Assembly: GCA_025997475.1 (NCBI GenBank)
Contig: BNUQ01000003.1
Coordinates: 1 to 64,000, forward strand
Reading direction: 5' to 3'
DNA length: 64,000 nt
Origin: Planctomycetales bacterium
GTDB lineage: Bacteria; Planctomycetota; SZUA-567
The notes under the pieces are model-generated. The model had not been told where the DNA came from, did no database searches, and worked only from the letters and a program-made list of their open reading frames with translations. Positions 32,291 through 40,685 of the stretch are shown one piece after another. Position 1 is the stretch's first letter. Each line of letters starts with the position of its first letter. The position numbers and the translations under genes are program-made.

Positions 32291-34129
32291 ATGATGGTCG
32301 TTTTCAGAAAAACACTGCTCGCGGCGGCGTTGATTTTTGGCTTGTCCGTCGGCGGCATGGCGGCGGGGAAGGAAATCGCGCCGAAATTTCCGGTTGCTTC
32401 CGTCGTCAAGCAAACCGTCGTCGTCATCGGCGACGACCATTCGGCGGCGGCGGAAAATTCGTGGCTCGCGCGATTCGCCGCGCAAACCGGCGCCGCCGTC
32501 GTCAACGCGCTCCGCGCCGATTGGCGCACGGCGGAAACGTGGTATGTGCGCGAGGTCTTGCAAAGTTATCCGCGCGCCGACGCCTACGTGTTTTTGCCCG
32601 CCGCGACCGAGTTGGCGGCGATGACGCAATTCGACCCCGAAGCGTTGGCGCGGATTGCGGCGCGCGTCGGCTATATGATTGACCTCGCGCGGCAGGCGAA
32701 TCCGTCCGCCGACGTGTTGGTCGTCGCGCCCGCCGCCGCCGACCAAAATCTCGGCGCGATGTTGGCGGAAGTGCTGGCGCTCGACTTGGAAAAAATCGCC
32801 GCCGAACACCGCGCGAAAATCGTGAGTTTCCCGCGACATTTGCCGTCCGGTTACCGGCGCGCCGCGGACGCGCAACAACAAATCGCCCAATTGGTCGCCG
32901 GCGAATTGTCCGCCCCGTTGCTTGCCCAGCGCCAACCGCTCGCGGCGGAACTCGGCGTCATCGCGCCGCCCGCCGCCGGTCGCCCGCTGGTCGATAGCGA
33001 CAGCGTCGCCGCGTTGGTGGGCGAGATTGCGAAAAATTTCGACGCTCCCGACGCGGAAAAACCGGTGGAAAAATCCACGCCGCCATTCGCCGAGGCGGCA
33101 AACGCGGCGGCGGAGCCGTCGATGAAGCGTTTTGTCAGCGACCGCGACGTGGCGAAATTGTTGAGCGAAGAGGGCGTCGAACTTGCGGGCGGCGTGGCGG
33201 AAGCCATCGGCGCCGCCATCTATCAAGAGTTGGCGCTTCAACAGGAAGCGCGAATGGAATCGCGGTTTAACGAAACCGGCGCGGCGGAATTTGCGCAAGT
33301 CGATTTTCAGCCGCCGTTTGCCGAGGGCGAAATTTCCGCGATTGTGCCGCCGCGAGAAGCCGAACACACTTTCGCCGAAGTCGTCGATTGGCAAAAAGAC
33401 GCGGGCCTAAATCAGGTGAAGTTGGAAAATGTGAACGAAGCCGTTTTGGCAAAAATACCGGCGTTGTCGTTGGAAGAATTTGCCGACGACGCGGACGTGC
33501 CGGGAATGGTGCAATTCGACGCCGCACCGCGCCGCGCCGAGACGCTCCGCGCCGAGAGCCACGCGGTGGTCGCGAACGCCGCGCCGGTTAAACCGACCGC
33601 ACCGACCGCACCGACCGCGCCGACCGAACCGACAACGTTGGCGGAAGCGCCGGAACTTGCGCCGAAAGTTTTGGTGGCCACGCCGGTGGTCGCGAGCGCC
33701 GCGCCGGTCAAGTTGATTAGTGGCGTCGGCGAGGTGGAACTGCCGTTGCCGGAAGTGGAATTTGCCGAAGCGGGCAACAGCCGCTTGAAAGTCGAGGATT
33801 TTTACAACGGCGCGACGGTGGCGATGCGGCAGGCGGAAAACGGCGAAACGGTGGCGAGCATCGTGATGATGGCGACGCCGGTAACGTTCGCGGCGACGCC
33901 GTCCGTGTATGCGGGCAAAGGCGTAACGTTGACGGAAGCGGTCGCGCAGGCGGCGACGGACGCGGCGGCGACGGCGAAATTGCTGACGCGGAACGCGCCG
34001 TATCTCGAAGCCGATTTCACGCCGCTGGCGCAAAATTTGGTCAACGACGAAAGATTTATGGAACCGTATCACGAACCGCTGTTCGACCTGCCGCGCTACG
34101 GCGTCTATATCCACACGGCGATTGAATAG
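32291..34129 (+). CDS. Large exported protein of unknown function
   Basis: A protein of 612 aa with a signal peptide (VFRKTLLAAALIFGLSVGGMAAG). Residues 40-215 resemble an SGNH-hydrolase-like Rossmann layout (VVVIGDDHSAAAENSWLARFAAQTGAAVVN, then DAYVFLPAATELAAM). The catalytic serine position is Asp and the GxND block is not seen, so any enzyme activity is doubtful. The rest is low-complexity and Ala/Pro/Thr-rich, with a short PTAPTAPTAPTEPT repeat near 440. ATG 32291 has AGGGGGG. No family recognised; a PVC-type cell-surface or scaffold protein is a guess. Confidence 0.6.
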   Translation: MMVVFRKTLLAAALIFGLSVGGMAAGKEIAPKFPVASVVKQTVVVIGDDHSAAAENSWLARFAAQTGAAVVNALRADWRTAETWYVREVLQSYPRADAYVFLPAATELAAMTQFDPEALARIAARVGYMIDLARQANPSADVLVVAPAAADQNLGAMLAEVLALDLEKIAAEHRAKIVSFPRHLPSGYRRAADAQQQIAQLVAGELSAPLLAQRQPLAAELGVIAPPAAGRPLVDSDSVAALVGEIAKNFDAPDAEKPVEKSTPPFAEAANAAAEPSMKRFVSDRDVAKLLSEEGVELAGGVAEAIGAAIYQELALQQEARMESRFNETGAAEFAQVDFQPPFAEGEISAIVPPREAEHTFAEVVDWQKDAGLNQVKLENVNEAVLAKIPALSLEEFADDADVPGMVQFDAAPRRAETLRAESHAVVANAAPVKPTAPTAPTAPTEPTTLAEAPELAPKVLVATPVVASAAPVKLISGVGEVELPLPEVEFAEAGNSRLKVEDFYNGATVAMRQAENGETVASIVMMATPVTFAATPSVYAGKGVTLTEAVAQAATDAAATAKLLTRNAPYLEADFTPLAQNLVNDERFMEPYHEPLFDLPRYGVYIHTAIE

Positions 34130-34249
34130 ACAATTCACAATTCACAATTAACAATTAACAATTGTTGAAAGGATGCGCTCCGCGCATTTTAAAAATAACT
34201 CCGCTAAATAATTGTTAATTGTTAATTGTTAATTGTGAATTGTTAATTG
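34130..34249. repeat. HAH element, TTCACAA/TTAACAA arms
   Basis: CAATTCACAATTCACAATTAAC and TTGTTAATTGTTAATTGTGAATTG surround GGATGCGCTCCGCGCATTTT. It fills the gap between convergent genes and supplies the stop of the Memo-family gene. Confidence 0.9.
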
Positions 34250-35124
34250 CTCTTCCCCGCCCGCCAAATTAGCGCGGCGTAGCCGACAAACATCGACGGC
34301 TCGCCGTCGGGCTGGACTTCGTAACTGGTCGTGTGCGCCAGCAGTTCGGCGGGCGTCGCGCCGAGGGCGCGGGCGTAAGCCGTCGCCGCCGCCAGCGCCC
34401 CCGCGCCGCACGCGCTCGCGTCCGCCGCCGCCAGCGGGACAATTTTTTCGGCGGCAAAATTTTGCACCGACGCCAACAAGCGTCGGTCATTTTTTTTGCT
34501 CCATTCTAACGCCGCCGCGCCGACTACGGGCGTCAAACCATACGGTCGTCCGTAATGGGTTAAATCGGTGCTGGCGATGACGGCGAGGTCGGCGGTCAAA
34601 TTTTCATTGTGCGCGAACGCGGCGAACCGCGCGCCCCAGTCCGCCGCCGCCGCGCTCGGCGGCACGGCAACCGGCAAAATTTTGGCGTGCGGAAAAACGC
34701 GGCGAATGAACGGAATTTGTAGTTCTATCGCGTTGTCGCCGTAGTGCGGTTGCGGATTGTCTTCGCCCCAACCGGCGGCGAGGAGTTTTGCCGCGAGCGG
34801 CGCGTCCACCGTCGCGCGACCGAGCGGCGAATCCCACTCTCCCGCCGTCCACAGCGCCGGTATGCGCAAATTTTGCGTATGCACGGCGCCGAAAATGACG
34901 ATGGTCGCGGGGTTGGTTGGTCGCAACGCGGCAAACGTTTTCGCCGCCGTGGCGCCGCTGAAACGCAAACCGGCGTGCGGCACGACGCCGGCGACGACCG
35001 GCGCGCCGGAGTAATCGCCGGCGGTCGCGAGAAAATGGTCGATGACCGCGCCCAATTCGGCGGCATCGTCGGGATACCAAGAGCCGGCTTTTTCGGCACG
35101 ACGATAAAAACGGTCGAGGGGCAT
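34243..35124 (-). CDS. Memo-family protein (AmmeMemoRadiSam protein B)
   Basis: A protein of 293 aa of the MEMO1 family, structurally related to extradiol dioxygenases. Histidines at the usual metal positions are visible: VVPHAGLRFSG, IFGAVHTQ and STDLTHYGRPYG. CGAGALAAA is the conserved Cys region. In many bacteria it is encoded with an AMMECR1 domain and a radical-SAM protein, which are not nearby here. I start at ATG 35124 with GAAGG 6 nt upstream. A 13-C tract sits just before that site. The stop lies in a HAH arm. Confidence 0.87.
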   Translation of the reverse strand: MPLDRFYRRAEKAGSWYPDDAAELGAVIDHFLATAGDYSGAPVVAGVVPHAGLRFSGATAAKTFAALRPTNPATIVIFGAVHTQNLRIPALWTAGEWDSPLGRATVDAPLAAKLLAAGWGEDNPQPHYGDNAIELQIPFIRRVFPHAKILPVAVPPSAAAADWGARFAAFAHNENLTADLAVIASTDLTHYGRPYGLTPVVGAAALEWSKKNDRRLLASVQNFAAEKIVPLAAADASACGAGALAAATAYARALGATPAELLAHTTSYEVQPDGEPSMFVGYAALIWRAGKSN

Positions 35125-35135
35125 TTTTGACCTTC

Positions 35136-35148
35136 GGGGGGGGGGGGG
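35136..35148. repeat. Homopolymeric G13/C13 tract
   Basis: Thirteen G on the plus strand are C13 in the leader of the Memo-family gene, 11 nt upstream of its ATG and next to its ribosome site. An alternative upstream ATG (35166) is in frame with the gene only when the tract has 13 residues. Slippage would change that. Confidence 0.9.
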
Positions 35149-35173
35149 ATTAAGTTGACATATCATTTCTATT

Positions 35174-36274
35174 CTACTCCGTCGCCGCCTTTCGGCGCAG
35201 ATAGGCGTCGATAAAAGCGTCGATTTCGCCGTCGAGGACGGCTTGGATATTGCCGGTTTGGCAGTCGGTGCGCGCGTCTTTGACCAACGTGTAGGGATTC
35301 ATCACGTAATTGCGAATCTGACTGCCGAAGGCGTTGTCCATTTTTTGCGCGTGATGGACGCTCGCTTGGTTAAGACGTTTTTCTTCTTCCAACAACAGTA
35401 GCCGCGCTTTTAGCGCTTTCAGCGCGACCAATTTATTGCTGTGTTGACTGCGCTCGTTTTGCACGGCGACGACGATGCCGGTGGGCAAGTGCGTAACGCG
35501 CACGGCGGAGTCGGTTTTATTGACGTGTTGCCCGCCTTTGCCGCCGGCGCGGTAGGTGTCGATGCGCAAGTCCTTGTCGGCGATTTCCAAATTGACTTCC
35601 TGTTGAAAATCCGGCGTTACGTCAACCGCCGCGAAACTCGTTTCCCGCCGCCCCGAAAACGGCGAAATCCGCACCAAGCGATGCACGCCCATTTCGCCGC
35701 GCAATTTGCCGTAGGCGTATTCGCCCGCCACCCGTAAATCGACGCCCCGAAGCCCCGCTTCTTCGCCATCGACCAGCGACAAAATTTCCGCCTGCCAGCC
35801 GCGCCGCTCGAAAAATCGCAGATACATTCGGAGCAACATTTCCGCCCATTCGCAGGCGTCCGAGCCGCCGGCGCCGGTGTGAATGCTGAAATACGCGCCC
35901 TCGGCGTCGTGTTTGCCGGACAGCAACGCCATATTGTCGAGTTCCTGCAAGCGCGCCGGCACGGTCAGAATTTCCGCCGCGGCTTCCTCCGCCGTCGCGT
36001 CGTCGTTTTCGGCGCGCGCGAGTTCCCACAGTTCGACGGCGTCGGCGAAGGTCTTGGCGGTTTGGGAAAACGGCTCGACGACGGCGGCGAGGACTTTGCG
36101 CTCGGCGACGGTTTTTTGCGCGGCGCCGTTCAGCCAAAAATCCGGCGCGGCGATTTTCGCGTCGCAAGCGGCGAGCGCGTCGCGTTTCGCGGCGATTTTC
36201 AGCGCGGTCGCGAGCGCGGTCAAACGTTCGCGGCAGGCGTCGGCGATGTTTTTAATTTCAGCGGGGTCGGGCAT
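35174..36274 (-). CDS. prfB: Peptide chain release factor 2
   Basis: A protein of 366 aa. RF2 ends translation at UGA and UAA. The stop-codon recognition tripeptide SPF is in VRISPFSGRRETSF, and the catalytic GGQ in RAGGKGGQHVNKTDSAVR. AYFSIHTGAGGSDACEWAEML marks the domain 2 start. No programmed +1 frameshift is needed: the frame is continuous from ATG 36274. The gene ends 8 nt before the upstream frame of the Memo gene. Confidence 0.97.
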   Translation of the reverse strand: MPDPAEIKNIADACRERLTALATALKIAAKRDALAACDAKIAAPDFWLNGAAQKTVAERKVLAAVVEPFSQTAKTFADAVELWELARAENDDATAEEAAAEILTVPARLQELDNMALLSGKHDAEGAYFSIHTGAGGSDACEWAEMLLRMYLRFFERRGWQAEILSLVDGEEAGLRGVDLRVAGEYAYGKLRGEMGVHRLVRISPFSGRRETSFAAVDVTPDFQQEVNLEIADKDLRIDTYRAGGKGGQHVNKTDSAVRVTHLPTGIVVAVQNERSQHSNKLVALKALKARLLLLEEEKRLNQASVHHAQKMDNAFGSQIRNYVMNPYTLVKDARTDCQTGNIQAVLDGEIDAFIDAYLRRKAATE

Positions 36275-36280
36275 ATTTTT

Positions 36281-36378
36281 AGAGTTTAGAGTTTAGAGTT
36301 CAGAGTTCAGAGTTCAGCATATGGAGTTATTTTCAAAACGCGCGAAGCGCAACCGCGACTAAACGCTGAACTCTAAAT
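36281..36378. repeat. HAH element, AGAGTTT/AGAGTTC arms
   Basis: AGAGTTTAGAGTTTAGAGTTC repeats face CGCTGAACTCTAAATTC around TGGAGTTATTTTCAAAAC and GCGCGAAGCGC. The right arm supplies LEFSV and the stop of the transporter gene. Confidence 0.9.
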
Positions 36379-37654
36379 TCCGCATTCGCAGTCCGAGCCA
36401 GACGGTTATTTGCGTAGCGAACGACGCGGCGCACAAAGCGATGACGCCCATCAAGTAGCCGGGGACGGCGACGGCGGACAAAATGCCTAACCCGACAAAC
36501 AACGTAACCACGAACATCAGTTGCCCGACCAAAATCAACCGCGGGCGGCGGGCGAACGCCGCGAGACCTTCGTTGTAACTCCGCAACGCTTGCAGGAGCG
36601 GAAACGGCAACATACACAACGTCGCCACCGCCGCCAGTTGCGCGTCGAGCGGCGTCAATTTTTGCACGCCGCCAAAATACCAAGCCGCCGCCGCCGGCAA
36701 CAACGCGACCAACACCACCGCGCCCAACGCCAAGCCCGTCGCCGCCGAAAAACGCCAGACCATTTTTTTTACCGCCGTGCCGTAATTAGAAAGATACGAC
36801 AGTAAAACCGTCTGCATTCGCAAGCCGGAAAAGCCGAGCGGATTGACGATGCCGACGACGATAAAATGAATCGTTACCATTCGTTCGGGGTTCGGACCGC
36901 GCCCGATAAACGCCGCGATAATAAATTCCGACAGCGCCAATAAAAAACCGCCGATGGTCAGCGGCAGAGTGAACGACAACTGTTGGCGGACCGACGCCGT
37001 CGGCGCGGCGGCGGTCGCCGACATCGTTCGCAAAAACGGACGCGCCAACCACCACGACAATAAAACCTCAAAATAAATCGGCACGGTAAAGACGACGGTC
37101 GCCGCGACCACGCCGCCGCCGGTCGGGAAAAAATAACACCACGCATACGCCAGAATCAGCGTAAAAATAATCCGCCCCACCGACGCGGCGTTGGCGCGTC
37201 CCGACGCCATCGCGTTATACAGCGTTACCTGATAAGGATTGCGCAACATAAAACCGAAATACGCGGGAATCCCCAATAACAACGTCAACTCCGCCGCCGC
37301 GCGCAGTTCGTCCGGCAACCGCAACAGCCCGCCGAAAATCCAGTCGTCGAGCGGCGGAATGGCGACCAGCATTTGCAGAAAGGCAATCGCCCCCGCCAGA
37401 TAAAAATTCAGGCGGCAGAACGAGCGATAACCGGCGCGGTCGCGCGCGTAAAGCATTCCCGTCGTAATCAAGCCGCCGCCGAGCATCCCGATAATGAACA
37501 TCACGGTTTGCCCCTGCGCGTAGGCGGACATCGCGACACTGCCGAGCGAACCGCGCACCACCACCATCGCCACCAACGGATAGGTGAGGGCTTGCGCACA
37601 CGCCTGCACCATCAGCGGCAAATAAAAAAGAAACATTCGACGGTAAGTCGGCAT
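36359..37654 (-). CDS. MATE/flippase-like multi-pass membrane protein
   Basis: A protein of 431 aa with about 12 hydrophobic helices in two similar halves (FLFYLPLMVQACAQALTYPLVAMVVV; LSFTLPLTIGGFLLALSEFIIAAFIG). This is the layout of the MOP superfamily (MATE, ANKH-like, polysaccharide flippases). The substrate cannot be named. ATG 37654. The terminal LEFSV and stop come from the heptad arm at 36281-36378. Confidence 0.75.
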   Translation of the reverse strand: MPTYRRMFLFYLPLMVQACAQALTYPLVAMVVVRGSLGSVAMSAYAQGQTVMFIIGMLGGGLITTGMLYARDRAGYRSFCRLNFYLAGAIAFLQMLVAIPPLDDWIFGGLLRLPDELRAAAELTLLLGIPAYFGFMLRNPYQVTLYNAMASGRANAASVGRIIFTLILAYAWCYFFPTGGGVVAATVVFTVPIYFEVLLSWWLARPFLRTMSATAAAPTASVRQQLSFTLPLTIGGFLLALSEFIIAAFIGRGPNPERMVTIHFIVVGIVNPLGFSGLRMQTVLLSYLSNYGTAVKKMVWRFSAATGLALGAVVLVALLPAAAAWYFGGVQKLTPLDAQLAAVATLCMLPFPLLQALRSYNEGLAAFARRPRLILVGQLMFVVTLFVGLGILSAVAVPGYLMGVIALCAASFATQITVWLGLRMRNLEFSV

Positions 37655-37669
37655 TTTTGGGGTGGAGCA

Positions 37670-37699
37670 GAGTTGAGAGTTAAAAGTTGAGAGTTTAGA
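37670..37699. repeat. Single AGAGTTG/AAGTTGA arm
   Basis: Four heptad units upstream of the transporter gene, without a matching right arm. The 140 bp from here to fliO holds an A-rich stretch but no promoter I can call with confidence. Confidence 0.7.
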
Positions 37700-37842
37700 A
37701 AGAGCGTTCGGCGCGGCAAGTTTAATTCCCCGCGGCGGAGGATTGGGCGGCGAGTGGAATTTAACAAAAAAACAAAAAAAAGTTGCATTGCGTTTGCGGA
37801 TTTCACAATACGGTGAAAGTTGTGAAAACGCGAGGATTAAGA

Positions 37843-38616
37843 ATGCGACTTTTCGGGGGAGAGATACGGGCGCTTGCCCGTCCGGCGAACCGGCTATGGT
37901 TAAGCGCGGCGCTATTGGTCGCGATGCAGGTCGGCGTCGCCGGCGAGGCGTCGCGTTATCCCGAACCGCTGTCGCCGCTCACCGACGCGCAACTGTCGGC
38001 GTCGGCTTTCTCCGACAACGAACCCGCCGTCGCGCCGGAACGCGACACGACGCGGGAAAATCGCCAACTTTTTCAACCGCGCGAAACCGCGCCGGTGAAA
38101 AATAACCGCCCCGCAACCACGTCAAATCCGGCGACCGCCGCCGCGTCCAATCAGAATCCTGTCAATAAAAACGCCGCGGGGCAAAGCACCGCGGGGCAAA
38201 ACGCCGCCGTGCCGAACACCGCCGCCAATCGACCGGCGGCGCGTAATCCGGTTTTTATGTCGTTGCCGATTTTATTGATGGTCGCCGCGTTGGTGGCGCT
38301 GTTCGCGTTTTTGACGTATCGCAAGCATTGGCAACGCGGCGGGCGTTCGCTGTTCAGTTCGCCGGCGTTGGAAATTTTGGGGCGCACGCAACTTGACCGG
38401 CAAAAATACTTCGCGCTTCTGCGCGTCGGCAAACGCTTGCTCGTCGTCGGCGTTACGCCGGACGGCTTTACGCCCCTCGCCGAAATTAACGACGAACAGG
38501 AAGCCACCGAGTTAATGCTGGAAGCCCGTCCGCAAACCCCCGCCGGTAAAAATATGTTTCTTGAATTGTTTAAGAAACACGTGGCGGACGAGAAAACGCC
38601 GCTGCCTCAAAGTTAA
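37843..38616 (+). CDS. fliO: Flagellar export protein FliO
   Basis: A protein of 257 aa. An N-terminal membrane segment (RLWLSAALLVAMQVGVAGEA) is followed by an Asn/Ala/Thr-rich periplasmic stretch. A second membrane helix (LPILLMVAALVALFAFLTYRKHW, near 150-172) precedes a small cytoplasmic FliO domain (LEILGRTQLDRQKYFALLRVGKRLLVVGVTPDG). FliO helps assemble the FliPQR export gate. I start at ATG 37843 (GAGGATTAAGA upstream). The final QS and stop come from the heptad arm that follows. Confidence 0.85.
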   Translation: MRLFGGEIRALARPANRLWLSAALLVAMQVGVAGEASRYPEPLSPLTDAQLSASAFSDNEPAVAPERDTTRENRQLFQPRETAPVKNNRPATTSNPATAAASNQNPVNKNAAGQSTAGQNAAVPNTAANRPAARNPVFMSLPILLMVAALVALFAFLTYRKHWQRGGRSLFSSPALEILGRTQLDRQKYFALLRVGKRLLVVGVTPDGFTPLAEINDEQEATELMLEARPQTPAGKNMFLELFKKHVADEKTPLPQS

Positions 38617-38647
38617 ACGTTAAAAGTTAAGAGTTGAAAGTTGAGAA
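38607..38647. repeat. AAGTTGA arm upstream of the four-helix-bundle gene
   Basis: CAAAGTTAAACGTTAAAAG, then AAGAGTTGAAAGTTGAG. It carries the fliO stop. No right arm is close by. The complementary TCAACTT arm is at 39101-39130, beyond the next gene. Confidence 0.85.
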
Positions 38648-38666
38648 CAGAAAGGCAGGTGCGGAT

Positions 38667-39032
38667 ATGGAAGATATGGCGAAATCGAAAAGCAAAAAAT
38701 TCGCGGTTCGCATTGTTAATTTATACAAATATCTGGGCAAATCGAAAAAAGAATTTGTGTTATCGAAACAGTTGTTGCGTAGCGGGACTGCTATCGGCGC
38801 GAATCTGGCAGAAGCGAAATGCGGAATCAGTAAAAAAGAATTTCTGGCGAAAGTTTATATTGCGCTAAAAGAATGCGCGGAAACGATTTATTGGCTTGAA
38901 TTGCTCCGCGAAACGGATTTTTTGACGGAAGGGGAATTCGTTTCTATCGTTAATGATTGCCAAGAATTAAGGCGGATATTAACCGCAACCACTAAAACTA
39001 CCGCCAAAAACCTTAAGGAACAGCGAGATTAA
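38667..39032 (+). CDS. Four-helix-bundle protein (S23/23S-rRNA IVS type)
   Basis: A protein of 121 aa. KKFAVRIVNLYKYLGKSKKEF, VLSKQLLRSGTAIGANLAEA and KVYIALKECAETIYWLELL are the core of the four-helix-bundle family that includes proteins encoded in 23S rRNA intervening sequences and relatives of the DGR accessory protein Avd. These are basic, nucleic-acid-associated proteins of unclear role. ATG 38667 is likely; ATG 38676 has GGAAGAT and is also possible. The gene has heptad arms on both sides and interrupts fliO-fliP, so it looks like an inserted cargo or an encoded mobility factor. Confidence 0.85.
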   Translation: MEDMAKSKSKKFAVRIVNLYKYLGKSKKEFVLSKQLLRSGTAIGANLAEAKCGISKKEFLAKVYIALKECAETIYWLELLRETDFLTEGEFVSIVNDCQELRRILTATTKTTAKNLKEQRD

Positions 39033-39130
39033 AAGTTCAAGGTTAAAAGTTAGGGGATTGAGAATTAAAAGTAAGGGTTAAAAGTTGAGGTTGCCATTAT
39101 TTCAACTTTCAACTTTCAACTTTCAACTTT
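39029..39130. repeat. HAH element, AAGTTGA-type arms, before fliP
   Basis: AAAAGTTCAAGGTTAAAAG and further degenerate units, TTGCCATTA loop, then TTTCAAC repeated four times. The right arm touches the fliP ATG with no ribosome site between. Confidence 0.85.
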
Positions 39131-40108
39131 ATGCGCCGAATAATCGTCCTATTTTTGATTGTCGCCGGTATCGGCGCATTAAGCGCCGCCGAGGACGGGA
39201 CGCCGCAACTCGGCGTGCCGGGACCGGGCGCGATTTCGACCTTGCCGCCGATTACTTATTCGGCGCTCGATATGTCGTTTTTGCCGACGATTACCGACGG
39301 CGGGCTCGGTCCCGCCGACACGCCGCCGAAAGTCGCGTCGGTGTTGCAAATCGTTTTTTTGCTGACCGTGCTGACGCTGGCGCCGAGCATTTTGTTACTC
39401 GGCACCTGTTTTATGCGGATTTTGATTGTCTTCAGTTTCTTCCGCCGCGCGATTGGCACGCAAACGATGCCGCCCGACCAGATGCTGGTCGGCATCGCGC
39501 TCGTGCTGACCGTGTTCATTATGTATCCGACGTGGACGAAAGCGTGGAACGACGGGCTGAAACCGTATTTGGAGGAAGCCCTCGACCCCGCGACCGGTCA
39601 ACCGATGACGCAACGCGAAATGTTTTGGCGAATGATTGAGCCGCACCGCGAATTTATGGCGCAATGTTTGGAAGCCAACAACGGCATCGAGGAACTGCGC
39701 TTTTTTATGGGCGTCGCCGGACACCAGCAGGAGGACGAAAATCACAACGTCTATTGGCTCGGCGAAAACGGGCGGCGCGTCGGGCAATTTGAAGAGTTGA
39801 CGCTCGCCGATTTCCCGACGATGGTGTTGACGCCGGCGTTTATTTCGGCGGAATTGAAACGCGCTTTTTGGATGGGATTTTTACTTTATCTGCCGTTTTT
39901 GATTATGGATATGGTAATTTCATCGGTATTGATGAGTATGGGAATGATGATGTTGCCGCCGATGATGGTCAGTATGCCGCTAAAAATCATTATGTTTATT
40001 CTCGTGGACGGTTGGCAATTGTTATTGGAAGGCACGGTAATGAGTTTTCCGGCGGGCGTGCGGAGTTTTACGCCGGAGTTATTAGGAATGCCGACGGGGA
40101 GCGATTAG
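39131..40108 (+). CDS. fliP: Flagellar export gate protein FliP
   Basis: A protein of 325 aa. Signal peptide MRRIIVLFLIVAGIGALSAA, then the FliP core: LLTVLTLAPSILLLGTCFMRILIVFSFFRRAIGTQTMPPDQMLVGIALVLTVF, and the C-terminal ELKRAFWMGFLLYLPFLIMDMVISSVLMSMGMMMLPP. FliP forms a pentamer at the centre of the export gate with FliQ and FliR. The periplasmic middle (about 140-235) is longer than in enterobacteria. ATG 39131 follows the TCAACTT array directly, so initiation must be unusual or coupled. Confidence 0.96.
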   Translation: MRRIIVLFLIVAGIGALSAAEDGTPQLGVPGPGAISTLPPITYSALDMSFLPTITDGGLGPADTPPKVASVLQIVFLLTVLTLAPSILLLGTCFMRILIVFSFFRRAIGTQTMPPDQMLVGIALVLTVFIMYPTWTKAWNDGLKPYLEEALDPATGQPMTQREMFWRMIEPHREFMAQCLEANNGIEELRFFMGVAGHQQEDENHNVYWLGENGRRVGQFEELTLADFPTMVLTPAFISAELKRAFWMGFLLYLPFLIMDMVISSVLMSMGMMMLPPMMVSMPLKIIMFILVDGWQLLLEGTVMSFPAGVRSFTPELLGMPTGSD

Positions 40109-40111
40109 AAA

Positions 40112-40308
40112 GAGCAATTACGAATTACGAAGAGAGAGTTTGTCGTTGATAGTTGGTAGTTCTTAGTGGTGGAGTTTGACGGTCAAAGATTCGCTTCGCG
40201 CGCGCTTGCGGATTTACCCATAAAAACTCCACCACTACCAACTAAAAACTACCGACTACCAACTCGCTCTCCGTAATTCGTAATTCGTAATTTGTAATTC
40301 GTAATTAT
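40112..40308. repeat. Nested HAH element: TTACGAA/TTCGTAA outside, TTGGTAG inside
   Basis: Outer arms are CAATTACGAATTACGAAG and four TTCGTAA units. Inside them lie GATAGTTGGTAGTTCTTAG and CTACCAACTAAAAACTACCG around the TGGAGTTTGACGGTCAAAG / TTCGCTTCGCGCGCG / AAACTCCACC centre. It is the clearest element-within-element case and fills the fliP-fliQ gap. Confidence 0.92.
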
Positions 40309-40325
40309 TTCCAATTTGGTGTCTT

Positions 40326-40595
40326 ATGCCCGACGTGCCGATGATTATCGATGTAACGCGCGATATGATGTATGTGGCGATTGAATTGTCGATGCCGGTG
40401 TTGTTGACCGCGCTCGTGGTCGGCGTCGCCATCAGTTTATTTCAGACGGTTACCAGCGTGCAGGAAATGACCCTGACTTTTGTGCCAAAACTTATCGCCG
40501 TATTAAGCGTCGTCCTCTTGGCGCTACCGTGGATGATTGATGTTATCAACGAATATACCCGCGATTTATGGAGTTTGATGGCAAACTACTATTAA
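40326..40595 (+). CDS. fliQ: Flagellar export gate protein FliQ
   Basis: A protein of 89 aa with two membrane helices (LSMPVLLTALVVGVAISLFQTVTSVQEMTLTFVPKLIAV and the following VVLLALPWMIDVI). QTVTSVQEMTLTFVPK is the family signature. It forms four peripheral subunits of the FliPQR gate. ATG 40326 has only a weak site (GGTGTCTT). Confidence 0.96.
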   Translation: MPDVPMIIDVTRDMMYVAIELSMPVLLTALVVGVAISLFQTVTSVQEMTLTFVPKLIAVLSVVLLALPWMIDVINEYTRDLWSLMANYY

Positions 40596-40685
40596 AGTTG
40601 AAAGTTAAAAGTTGAAAGTTTAACTGTCTGCGCGATTAACTTTTATCTTTCAAACTTTTAACTTTCAACTTTTAACTTTTCAACT
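40594..40685. repeat. HAH element, AAGTTGA arms
   Basis: AAAGTTGAAAGTTAAAAGTTG and TTTCAAACTTTTAACTTTCAAC face each other around CTGCGCGATTAAC. It overlaps the last bases of fliQ and touches the fliR ATG. Confidence 0.88.

Noticed and set aside
35174..36274. Programmed +1 frameshift in prfB
   Set aside because: The frame is open from the start codon to the end, with no in-frame UGA near codon 25.
37780..37820. Sigma70 promoter TTGCAT-17-CAATAC before fliO
   Set aside because: The -10 hexamer matches the consensus at only two of six positions.
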